64,000 nt of DNA. Source: Stomorhina lunata (Eukaryota > Arthropoda > Insecta > Diptera > Rhiniidae). Shown here piece after piece: positions 48,303-59,300 of this stretch. The position numbers were made by a program, and so were the translations under genes. The notes under the pieces were generated by a model, which ran no database searches, was not told the DNA's origin, and was given only the letters and a program-made list of their open reading frames with translations. How positions within the stretch are numbered: position 1 is the stretch's first letter; each line of letters opens with the position of its first letter. The stretch spans positions 131,595,799 to 131,659,798 of the forward strand of contig OW121740.1 of the NCBI GenBank assembly GCA_933228675.1, given 5' to 3'.

Positions 48303-48857
48303 TTTTATTATTCTTATTATCTTATTATATTATTTTTAATTTATTTTAATTACACAATAACAGAACTATTTGCTAGCGTTTATGTTTACTAAAGAAAATA
48401 CAGCTGGCCAAATGCTTGAGCGGTTGCAATTTTTGGGGATTCTGTCACTTAAATGTCGAAATATTTAGGTTGCATTTTATAAAAAAAAATTTTGTTCTTT
48501 TTTATTTCAAAACTGTTCTTGTTCTTTTTTATTTTAAAACCGTTTCATGCGAAAATGTAAAAAGATTTTTTAAATCCTAAATTAGGTTCATATGTAGGTT
48601 TTTACAATTTCTATCGTAAATTTCTAAATTTATATTTTTCTTTTGATTGCACTGGTCAACAAGAGATATTACTTTAAATTGTTAACTATTTAATTTCGAT
48701 GTATTATGACCCCTAAGTACTAAAACACCCAAAATTTAAATTTCTATGGATACGATTTTTTTTTAATTATATCATAGCACAGTAGGAGAATACGGCCAAA
48801 ACTCAATAACTTGGTAATTTCTTGACTTTTGTTCTTGAAAGTTTTAGTGTATATTAA
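48303..48857. other. Upstream region of the F-box gene
   Basis: It should contain the promoter, but I see no clear TATA box or initiator that I can defend. Confidence 0.4.
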
Positions 48858-49850
48858 GGTAGAAGGTCAATGCACGCGGCAAGCGGCTGCGGGCGGCAAT
48901 CAGCTGTTTTTTGATTTGTCAAATTTGAAGCGGCAATGGAAAAAAGTAGAACTTTGTTCTACTTTTCCGCGCGGCAGATTTTTTCAGTGCTGGCAGATTT
49001 AATTATATCCTACTCAAATATATTTTTATACACTCAGAATATTATGTAAGTAAAATTAACTTAAAATGTAATTTGAAATGAATGAATATTCATTTAAAAA
49101 CCGGTCAACTGATTTTTCATTCAAATTCAATAAATATTTCATTTAAATTTGACTGACAAATATTTAAACTACATTTTCAGTTTTAAAAACGGAATATTCA
49201 GTTGTTTTCAAAAAAATTACTGACAAAAATTTAAACTACATTTTTAGTATAAAAAACGGAAATTCTCATTTATTTATAAAAAATTGAATGGTAAAAAACT
49301 ACGTAAAACTTCCGTAGAACGGACAATTTTCATTTGTTTTTGTAATTAACGTAATATAAAAGACGAAACCATAAAAAGGTTATATCCTTTAAGGCATCAA
49401 AAAACCAAACAGACAAAACAAAGTTTGTTGTTTGCTTAGGCCATACCCCATGATAGGCGGCCAGTATTATAAAAAGTTTCTTCAGTAAGCAAACCTGAGT
49501 TACTTAAGGAAAACCAATCATTAAACAAATACGAATTATATTTTATACAATAATTGAAAAAATATATAAAAACTAAACAACTGATATTTTCAAATGTTAC
49601 GGATTTTCAGTATTTTTTGTAGGTTGTTTTTTAAACAAATGTATAAATATGTTAAAAATCAATTTTCATGTAAATTTAAATGAATATTCATTTGAAAACA
49701 ACATAACCGAAAATTTCCTAAACAACATACAATCAGTTACTGTAATAATTTCCTGAGTGTATGAATATTTTTGTAAACAAACGCACATTTTATGTACTGG
49801 CAATACTACGAACGCCCGCAGCCGCATGCCGCGTGTATTGGCCTTGTACC
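48858..49850. mobile_element. TTAA-flanked TIR element with nested element
   Basis: The terminal inverted repeats are about 40 bp and GC-rich: GGTAGAAGGTCAATGCACGC on the left and GTGTATTGGCCTTGTACC on the right, followed inward by GCGGCTGCGGGCGG and CGCCCGCAGCCGC. Both sides have TTAA (48854-48857 and 49851-49854), the duplication made by piggyBac- and Kolobok-type elements. No transposase is encoded. A second element (49031-49759) has inserted inside. The superfamily assignment is inference from TTAA only. Confidence 0.85.
49031..49759. mobile_element. Nested TIR element with CACTCAG ends
   Basis: It starts CACTCAGAATATTATGTAAG and ends with TTATTTCCTGAGTG-like text (AATAATTTCCTGAGTG), so the ends are inverted repeats of about 20 bp. 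TA lies on both sides. Inside, GAATATTCATTT phrases recur near both ends. No gene. It sits within the TTAA element, so it arrived later. Confidence 0.75.
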
Positions 49851-49854
49851 TTAA

Positions 49855-50946
49855 ATAATATACCTTTAGTTAAACTGAAATAGTTCTTTTAATAAAATAT
49901 AAAGTCTGTGGTCACATAAAACTGGACTACTAAACATGTTGAAAAGATCTTTGCTGGTGATTATAAAAATTATTTACTTAAAAAGGATAATATATGAAAA
50001 GAATACCTATGCTACGATACATGACTTGTCAAAATCGGCCATGTCCTTTCAGAGATATTGGGCTCATACTTTGAGCTTATAACCAGATTTTGTGTGCTTC
50101 TAACAAACCTACAGAAAAACATTTGCATATAAAAGATTACGAGTTCTTGAATAATATAAAATTTGCAAATTTTACAATTTTTATTGCGTCCACAATTATG
50201 TGACCACTACCTATATACTTAAATAAATAATACAAAGGTCATTCAAAATTAAAAATTTTGCTGTTTTTTTATCTTTATATATAAGTATTGCATAGAATAA
50301 GGAAGGATACCAAAGAAAATGGTATAAAAATATTATATCACGCCTGTATTTCACTTCAAGTAGTGATTTTTTCGCGATAAATTGCAAAAAATTGTGAAAA
50401 GGGGGTGTTGCTAAAAACGTTATAATTCTTAAAATGGGATGCAAAGGAATACGAAATTCATAGAGCTTATTAATGATTCAATTCAGCTATTAGAGAGTGT
50501 AGTGCTCCAACCTCTATAATTCTCTAAAAAAAATTCGCGGTCTATCAAACTTTGTATTTAATTTTTTTTTTTTAATTTTTTTATGGTTGTTTTAACTACT
50601 CGAATTCTAAATGAAGCCTAGGTCAAAAAATATGGAAATTGGCGCTGTTGATTAGTAAAAGGTATCTACTTTTTAATCAAAAAAAGATGAAGTCAAAATT
50701 TTACTCGTATTCCAAAATTAAGCGAATTTTATTTATTTTATTTATTCAAACATACAAAAAATTTTATTAAAAACTTATAAACAAACATTCAAACTTTGAT
50801 TAATTGTTACAGCCTTAGTAGGCAATGCAGTATTTTAAAAATTTGGGATTACATGTTTTAAAATGTCAGCTCTAATCTGACACTAAAATTTCTTAAAAAA
50901 AAAATTAAAAACATTTATGGGGGTTTTGGCTATAATTTCCTACTGT
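49855..50946. other. Intergenic, no gene seen
   Basis: AT-rich. A 77-codon minus-strand frame at 50211-50444 has no recognisable motif. No element ends were found. Confidence 0.45.
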
Positions 50947-51239
50947 GCATAGGTGGAAAGGGTATTATAAGTAACGCATAGAAATATTTTGTCTAAGACC
51001 CACCTTTTAGTATACCAATAGGCTAAGAATCAATTTCTGAGTCGATTCAGCAATGTCAGTCCGTCCATCTGGACGGAAACAGCTTAAATATATAAGTTTT
51101 GAGACAATGTTTGTATGATGGCAAAATTTAGCAAATATGTATTTGTCTTTATAAACGAAAAAGAACACATTTGATCTTAGTGGTGAAGGGTATCGTATGG
51201 TCGGTCTTGACCGACTTTAGCACTTTCTTACTTGTTTTT
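50947..51239. repeat. Dispersed repeat, internally deleted copy
   Basis: From CATAGGTGGAAAGGGTAT to CGACTTTAGCACTTTCTTAC. Its two ends match the copy at 39355-40062, but the middle is missing: the CCGTCCATCTGGACGG block joins directly to AAACAGCTTAAATATATAAG. Confidence 0.75.
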
Positions 51240-51510
51240 TCTTAAAATTATGGATTTTCACAGAGGTCGTTCCATTGATTTTATCATATCTTGGGAATGC
51301 CTTATCCTAATTCGTTTAAAGAAACACCGGCTGATTTCTATAAGCCTCGATGAGACAATTTTTTCATATAGTCCACGGTTGTGGAGTTTTTCACATAAAA
51401 ATGTAACAAATTTTTTTTTTTTGCAAAATCGAAAAATTTTAATTTTTCAAAAATCCTTAAAAAATAGAAGATTTCAAAAACTTGCCATTTTTATTTTAGT
51501 CTTAAAACTA

Positions 51511-52814
51511 CCCAGCAAAACTTTGGTAATGGCAAGTACTCTGATAACTGGTTACCTTGTAACGACTACAACATACCATCCGAATAAATAATAAGTTATT
51601 ACAGAAGTACTTATTTGTAATTAAGATGGTAATTTAAACTGAATGGCCCCGGTTCAAATCCCACCAAGGGCAACAATTTTTTTTAGTTTTTTTTATTAAA
51701 AGAGTATTTTTAAATGATTTTTGAATTTTAAGAACTTAAATATTATCTTCTGTAAAAAAAATTTGTAAAACTAACTCACGTTAATAAAAAAATACCATCA
51801 TGAGTTAATTTTGATTATGTAGGGGATGTTGAATACCAAACACGATTCTAAATGGTCTTAACTTGGTAAGCCCAACTTATCTGGGTCATCATTCATCTCA
51901 ACTGTGGACACACACCTCCTCATGGTATCACCCGGGGAGCTAGTTTAACACCCATTAATATTGTGAGTTAACATGTTCCGAGAGTTGTCCCATAAGATCG
52001 ATAAAAATGGGTTAGGATTACGGGCTAGTAACCCTCTCTTGAAAAAAAATACAATGAAGAGGATAAAATTAGAATTGAAATGTCCCACTACCTAATGTTA
52101 GAGGAGGATGTCCGAAACTTCGATAGAAAGACCAAGTAGAGGAACATTTTTCAAAGCTTGGCCTATAAAATTGGAGAATATTCGCACAAGATCGAAATCC
52201 ATGGAATTCTAAAATATGCTCGGACTTTGACCTTAACAGGTTGTAACATTTAAGTAAGTAAGAGTCAATCTTATGTAAAAACTTATACAAAAAAGAAGAT
52301 TTAAATTGTTTAAGTTTTAAAATAATTTTAAAAAAGTTTTAAAATAATTACAAAAAATCGTATAAAAATATTTTTCCAAAAATTACAACAAAGCAAAAAA
52401 AAAAAACAGGGAAAAACAAAGTTATTTTCACATGATTTTGGATCTAAAAATAAAAATTGTTTATATTAATTATAAGCTGCTAAGTTTTCAACATATGAAG
52501 TAGCTCAGTGGAAGAGTCTCTGCCTAGCAGTCGGAGGGTCTGGGTTCGAGCCCCCATGGGATCATAAAAAAAAATTTTGTATTTCGTTTAAAAATATATG
52601 TTTTTAATAAAACAACAACAAAAAAGTTGTTGCTGTTGTTGTTGTTGCTTTCAAATTGCTTACCCAAGTCATTACTTTTCTGCAATTGGTAAGTACTTGC
52701 CTCAAATGACATCCCCATGTTAATGTAATGACTTAAACAGCGAATGAGTAAGTAGTTCGTGTTCAATAGTTTAACTGTTTAACTCATTATTTGGTAATGA
52801 AAAGTTTTACTGGG
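51511..52814. mobile_element. 1.3-kb inverted-repeat element, copy C
   Basis: Same family and full length as copy A, from CCCAGCAAAACTTTGG to AAGTTTTACTGGG. Flanks are AAAACTA on the left and ATACTTA on the right, with no clear duplication. The tRNA-like segment is at 52494-52563. It directly precedes the 29-bp array. Confidence 0.88.
52494..52563 (+). promoter_or_regulatory. tRNA-like Pol III promoter inside repeat C
   Basis: Same segment as at 26604-26673, with A-box and B-box preserved. Confidence 0.75.
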
Positions 52815-52854
52815 ATACTTACGTTTTCTTTCAACTTGATTTTCGACTTTTGTT

Positions 52855-53690
52855 TCAAAAAAGTAAATTTTTGAAAAATTTCCTATAAAAAGTAAATTTT
52901 TGAAAAATTTCCTGTAAAAAGTAAATTTTTGAAAAATATCCTATAAAATGTAAATTTTTGAAAAAATTCCTATAAAAAGTAAATTTTTAAAAAATTTCCT
53001 ATAAAAAGTAAATATTTGAAAAATTTCTTATAAAAAGTAAATTTTTGAAAAATTTCCTATAAAAAGTAAATTTTTGAAAAATTTCCTATAAAAAGTAAAT
53101 TTTTGAAAAATTTCCTATAAAAAGTAAATTTTTGAAAAATTTCCTATAAAAAGTAAATTTTTGAAAAATTTCCTATAAAAAGTAAATTTTTGAAAAATTT
53201 CCTATAAAAAGTAAATTTTTGAAAAATTTCCTATAAAAAGTAAATTTTTGAAAAATTTCCTATAAAAAGTAAATTTTTGAAAAATTTCTTATAAAAAGTA
53301 AATTTTTGAAAAATTTCCTATAAAAGGTAAATTTTTGAAAAATTTTCTATAAAAAGTAAATTTTTGAAAAATTTCCTATAAAAAGTAAATTTTTGAAAAA
53401 TTTTCTGTAAAAAGTAAATTTTTGAAAAATTTCCTATAAAAAGTAAATTTTTGAAAAATTTTCTGTAAAAAGTAAATTTTTGAAAAATTTCCTATAAAAA
53501 GTAAATTTTTGAAAAATTTCCTATAAAAAGTAAATTTTTGAAAAATATCCTATAAAATCTAAATTTTTGAAAAATTTCCTATAAAAAGTAAATTTTTGAA
53601 AAATTTCCTATTAAAAGTAAATTTTTGAAAAGTTTCCTATAAAAAGTAATTTTTTGAAAAATTTCATATAAAAAGTAAATTTTTAGAAGG
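52855..53690 (+). repeat. 29-bp tandem array, about 28 units
   Basis: Very regular units, each with GTAAATTTTTG then GAAAAATTTCCTATAAAAA. Most differ by zero to two bases. The reverse complement of almost the same unit makes the array at 62595-63765. Confidence 0.95.
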
Positions 53691-53994
53691 TTTTGTGAAT
53701 TTAAAATTACTTATTTTTCGCGTAGTAAGAATCACAATTGCAGAACCTTTCCCTACCATTCACTTAATTTTTGTAGAATGTGGACTTTTTCCATTTTCAA
53801 AATAAAGTCTTTAAAATTTAAAGTTTAAATAAAAAAAAATCATTGTTTAATGTTTTAAATATATTTCTTTCTTTATTTGTTTAAGGGCTTTTGTTTAACA
53901 TTAAAAGTGATGTTAATATTGTTGTTGTTGTTTTTCTTTAGTTTTAATATTATAATTAATATGAAACCAATACAAGCTCTTTTATTTTTAAATT
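53691..53994. other. Spacer, no gene seen
   Basis: AT-rich spacer between the 29-bp array and the next TIR element. Confidence 0.4.
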
Positions 53995-55099
53995 CCCTGT
54001 AGGAGATTGAGTGTCAATTGTCTAAAAGTTACTAGTAATTTTCTACTACAGCAAGTACTAGTGCAAACGGAGTTGAAACTTTAGTAGAAAAGTACTAGTT
54101 CTCGAAGTGGTTTTAGTGCACCACTTGCAGATCGATAGAATTTTGTTTAGTGGAACAAAAATTCGTCTATATCTGTTTTGGTACTGCTTTTAAAATTTAT
54201 TTAAGTATATTTTGTTCTATTTATGTATTTAAGAATAAAATACTTAAATACAAAACGTAATTTTATTCATCGGCTTTTCTCTTTTAAAAAGGATTGCTAT
54301 ATCAATTAAAAGACTTTAAACATTCTGTTATAAAATAAATAACTTGGCAAGCCTACGACAATTTTGTATTTTTGTATTGAAGTTTGGTTTTTGTCAACAA
54401 AAAATTAAAAAACAGAATATATAAAAAACAATAAAAAAATAGAGATTATTAAAAAAATAAAATAAAAATGAATTTAACGTTGATGGTACGCATGGAAAGC
54501 AGAATCTCAAAAAAGAAATAATTGGTATTGAGGCCCTATGCTCCATTGGGAGTCAAGGATAACAGAAGAATAGGTATGTACAAAAAAATGTAATCTTAAA
54601 TCCAGCGCGTAATCGTAAAATTCTGCATACTCATGTTTATTATTTAGATGCTATTGCTGTATTTACCGATGGTCCCGATATCTTGAGAAAAGCCTTGCAA
54701 CTACAAAAGACCAACCAACCGTTTGGGAAAATTAGAAAAAGAAAATATGGAAAGCAATGAAAACGCTGAAATTGAAGCCTAAATCGCATGATTAAATTTA
54801 ATATTTTTTTAAATTAATCTAATAAATAAAACTATTGGAAAATTTATAATTAAGGGTAATTTTTATATGGGGACTTTTTCAATACATTAGTACTAGTATT
54901 AAACTGGTTCCATTGCAACTAATTGTACCAAAATGTACTAGTGCACTACTAGAACCTATGGTACTAGTAATTTTCTAAACACACTCAATGCTAATTTGAA
55001 CATTAAGATGGTATAGGAAAGTTTACAGTTGGGAACTAGTACTGGTACTTTTGGTACTAGTTAAGTACTAGTAAAGTACTAGTTTGATCTCCGACAGGG
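53995..55099. mobile_element. TIR element with ACTAGT arrays and a gene fragment
   Basis: The left end is CCCTGTAGGAGATTGAGTG and the right end, reversed, is CCCTGTCGGAGATCAAACTA. Both subterminal regions are dense in TACTAGT: three near the left (54029-54100) and about seven near the right (54890-55085). A second pair, TTGAGTGT followed by AAAATTACTAGTA, is also shared in inverted form. Between the arrays lies an interrupted coding-like segment (54468-54782). No transposase is seen. The target duplication is unclear. Confidence 0.75.
54468..54782 (+). pseudogene. Captured gene fragment with an intron (unidentified)
   Basis: From ATG at 54468 the frame reads MNLTLMVRMESRISKKK, then a TAA stop (54519-54521), then in the same frame LVLRPYAPLGVKDNRRI. 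A consensus donor G/GTATGT follows at 54573/54574, and TTATTTAG at 54640-54647 can serve as acceptor, leaving a 74-bp intron. Splicing keeps frame and continues DAIAVFTDGPDILRKALQLQ and KTNQP. A frameshift near 54725 then leads to LEKENMESNENAEIEA and a TAA at 54780-54782. An AATAAA lies about 45 bp later. The residue mix is protein-like, unlike the neighbourhood. I do not recognise the source protein. The intron, if real, points to capture from genomic DNA rather than a reverse-transcribed copy. It is broken by one stop and one frameshift. Confidence 0.5.
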
Positions 55100-56259
55100 T
55101 TATTTTCATTAATCCTTGATTACCATGTATGTGGTTATTTCTTAATTAATTTTTTTAAACCTTTTTCTGAAACTTAACGATTACGATTAGTAATATTTTA
55201 CATAATTCATTATTAGTTTTTTTATATTTAAAGATTTTTTGCTTTTTTTACTTAAACAAAAAATTTGACTAGTATTTAATTCCTTTACACAATTCTTTAA
55301 ATGTTTAACTAATTTTTAATAAAAATTTAAATTTTCTTTGCTTTTGCTTTTCCATTTCAAATTGCTTTTGATGATTTTGTCTTAAAATAGAAAAAAATAA
55401 TATAGTACAGAAGATATTAAAGATATGAAAATTATAAAAATTTAATTTATTAAAAAAAATATTTTAAATTAACTGACCGACCGTTTAATAAAAAAAAGTT
55501 TAAAGTAAGGATTATAATATAAATTAAGTTAATTCCGTTTCTTTTTTTATATTTTGTTTTTCTTTAATTTAAATATTTTGTGATATTTCGGTTACTGAGT
55601 ATTTTTAAAGTATATTTACTGTATTTTATATGTATTTCTTTTGTTTTAACTATACAATACATTTAGATATGTATAAAAAATATTAACAATAAAAATAATA
55701 CAAAAATTTATACAAAAAATAATCTTAAAAAGTATAAAAAAAATATATTTACAAAATTCTAACAAAATTCTTTAATTTTGTTTCAATAAAATTTTTGTCT
55801 GGGCTTTTTGTTGAACAATTGTCCTTGATAAAAATGCTTTTAGGGTTAATTTTTTGTCTTATATAAATAAAATTTTAAATTTCTGGTCCATTGATACATT
55901 TAACAGTTATTGTATAACATTTAAGGGTTTATGTATATTTTATTAATGTCTATAACTTTTTTGTTTTTGTTTTGTATATTAACTTTTAACATTTTTTAGT
56001 TTATTTTTTAAATATTTTTTTTTATCAAATAAAATTTGTATTTCTTTGAGACTTTGATAAAAAACAAGAATCCAAAAAATATTAAATTTAAATTAAAATC
56101 AGTACTTTTGGTTTACTTTGTTGTTGGTTGGTTGCTTGGTTATGCAACATGTTTATGGCAACATGTTGCCTTAAGGTTTTGTGATGTTTTTTCTTTAAAC
56201 TTATTTTAAGGTTATAAGTTATCTATAGTTTGTGGTTAATCCAATTGTTGTTTCCGTTA
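55100..56259. other. 3' flank and probable 3' UTR of crossveinless-c
   Basis: AT-rich, with no coding frame. On the minus strand it follows the crossveinless-c stop codon, so it probably holds the 3' untranslated region. Several AATAAA signals are possible on the minus strand, for example near 55937. Confidence 0.45.
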
Positions 56260-56374
56260 TTAGACTTTACTTTCGGGTCCCTCGGCAACATTTTTAAAAG
56301 CCAATCGTATTCTGGTTAGGAAATGTGATGATATATGACCATAACTTTTATTATACCATTCTGGAGTTTTACCC
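56260..56374 (-). CDS. cv-c: cv-c last coding exon (START C-terminus)
   Basis: Acceptor TTTTTTTAG ends at 56375. The exon reads KGKTPEWYNKSYGHISSHF, then RIRLAFKNV, and stops at TAA 56262-56260. PEWY and the KS[YF]GH block match the C-terminal helix region of DLC-type START domains. It is separated from the previous exon by a 2.8-kb intron, the largest in the visible part except for the one that runs off the right edge. Confidence 0.85.
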
Positions 56375-59300
56375 CTAAAAAAGAAGAAACAAAAAAAAAT
56401 TATAATATTTTTAAAACAACAATTTTTTAATAGAAAATTTGTTTATACAAAATTTTTCCATATCAAAACAATCAATAAAATATTTCAGTGGTGAGGGTAT
56501 CATGTGGGCGGGCTTGACCGACTATTGAACTTTCTGACTTGTTTTAATTATATTTTTAAGAGTTTTCTAAAAATTAAGATTTATGCAAACAGTTTATGAA
56601 TATTAAATATTTGCCATAGAAAATATTTTAAAATTTACAAATTTCCAATTTTTTTAGAGGCCAATGATAATCTACTCGACTGGTTGGACAACAAACCCCT
56701 GTACGATAGCCAACAACAGACAAATGTCTCAGCCTTCACCTTAAACAGTGAGTAACTTTTATATAACTTTTTTTTTTTGTTAGAAAATGTTTTTTGATAT
56801 AAAAATTTTTCAAAAGAAAATATTTGGATTTAAAATTTTTCTATAGAAAATATTTTTTGATACCAAAATTTTTGTATAAAAAATATTTTTTTGATATCCA
56901 ATTTTTTTTTTTGGTATCAAAATGTTTCTATAAAAAATTTATTTTTTGATATCAACATTTTTCTATAGAAAATATATATTTTTTTTTTTTTGATATCAAA
57001 ACTTTTTTATAGAACATTTTTTTGGTATTAACATTTTTCTACAGAAAATATCTTTTTAATATCAAAATTAAAAATATTTTTTTTTATCAAAATTTTTTTT
57101 TGTAGAAAATATTTTTTTATAACCAAATTATTCTATAGAAAATACTTTTTTTTTCTATTAAAAATTTTCTATAGAAAATATTTTTTTATATTAAAAATTT
57201 TTTATAAAAAATATTTTTTTGATATTTAAAATTTTCTATATAAAATATATTTTTGATATCAAAATTTTTCTATAGAAAATATTTTGATACAAAAATTTTT
57301 CTATAGAAAATATTTTCTTAACATATTTTGATATTAAAAATTTTCCAAAGAAAATTAAAAATTTTTTTTTTACAGAAAATTTTATGACATTAAAAATTAT
57401 CTATAGACAATATTTGGATTTAAAATTTTTCTGTAGAAAATATTTTTTTGATATTCAAAATTTTCTAAAGAAAATATTTGGATTTAAAATTTTTCTATAC
57501 AAAATATTTTGATTTGAAATTGTTTCTCTAGACAATATCTTGATTTGAAAATTTTTTGATTTGAAAATATTTCTATAGAAAATATTTTGAGTTGAAAAAT
57601 TTTCTATAGAAAATATTTTATTTCGAAAACATTTCTGTAGAAAATATTTTTATTTGAAAAATTTTTAATAGAAAATATGTTGATATCAAAATTTTTTTTA
57701 AAGAAAATATTTTGATATCAAAATTTTTCTAAAGAAAATATTTTGATGTCAAAATTTTTCTAAAGAAAATATTTTAATATAAAAATATTTTGATTTGAAA
57801 ATTTTTCTATAAAAAATTTTGGACATTAAAATGTTTTCTATCAGATTTTTTCCATAGAATATATTTTGATTTAAAAATTTTTCTATAGAAAATATTTTGA
57901 TTTGAAAATTTTTCTATAGAAAATATTTTGATTTGAAAGTTTTTCTATAGAAAATATTTTGATTTGAAAATTTTTCTATAAAAAATATTATGATTTGAAA
58001 ATTTTTCTATAGAAAATATTTTGATATAAAAATTTTTCTATCGAAAATATTTAAATTTCAAATTTTTTTCTATAGAAAATATTTTGACATCAAAATTTTT
58101 GTAAAGAAAATATTTTTATACGAAAATTTTTCTAAAGAAAATATTTTGTATGTGTTTAAATATTATAAACTATTTATTAACTATAACAAATTTCTAATTT
58201 TTCTTTCAGAGGACGTTTGTGATATGCTCGATTGGTCGGACAAAAAACCTCTGGACTAGCAAACAGACAAGTGCCTTAGTCTCCACCTGTAGCAGAAATA
58301 TTGCTTTAAGTTCTACATTCTACGTACAGTATGACGTTTATACTATAATAGTTCAAAAACTATTTTTCTATACTTATGATTTTGTAGTAATTTAAGTAAA
58401 TTTTTGAATAAAAAATTAACTTAAGAAATAAAATTTGATTTAAAACGTGTTTTATTTGAATAACCATAGTAACCATACTTACTATTTTTTATCATGAATT
58501 TGTACTTTACAATTATAATTTAATTCATGTAGTTTTATGGTTTAAACAAAATTTTTTATATTAAAAAAATCATTTTGAACTCACTCCTGTGACGTCACAC
58601 AAAATTTTTCTTGTCAATTTCAAATTTCTGGTTTAACACCAGGCGAGCAGAAAGAGCAGCTCAGTCGTCTTTTAGGATTTAAACATTTTTTATCACATAC
58701 TTTTAGGCTTTATCTTTTATTAGGGTCAGCCTGTAGTTAAATGCATTATAGAACCACCCTGTACTATTTTAATGTAACAGCCTAAAAGTATGTGATGTTT
58801 TTTTTGTAAAAAAATTTTATTGCAAAAATGCACCTTGTTAAGATTCCTGCAAGCCTGGTATTAAACCAGGAATTTTAAATTGAATAAAATTGAAAATAAA
58901 AACAGATGTGACGTCACAGGCTTAAGAAATTGGATGAGAAAAGGGGAAAAAAGAAAAATAATAAAAAAAAAAAAATACTAAAAATAATAAAAAAAAAAAA
59001 TAATAAAGCAATTTGATTGCGGCGATTTTCTTATCTGAGCGGCTAGAAAAGAAGTTGGCCCGGTCTCTACTAAAAGCTAGTAAGAAAGTGCTATAAGTCG
59101 GTCAAGCCCGATTATTTGGTACCCTTCACCAAAAAGGTCAGATATGGACCCATTCGATTTTGATTCCGAAATGTTTAACAACTTACTTGACATCAACTCT
59201 TGCTAAATGCATAACCCTTGATTTACCACTACCACAGGGTTCAATGAGATAACGAGAGGCCAATACCACACCTCGTACAGCATTAAACATTGGCTTTGCC

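Noticed and set aside
47089..48349. Plus-strand frames opposite the F-box gene
   Set aside because: Shadow frames of the 638-codon minus-strand gene with no motif of their own.
51232..51591. 119-codon plus-strand frame
   Set aside because: It spans the junction between unrelated DNA and repeat copy C; its tail LITGYLVTTTTYHPNK is the repeat end also seen at 38.1 kb.
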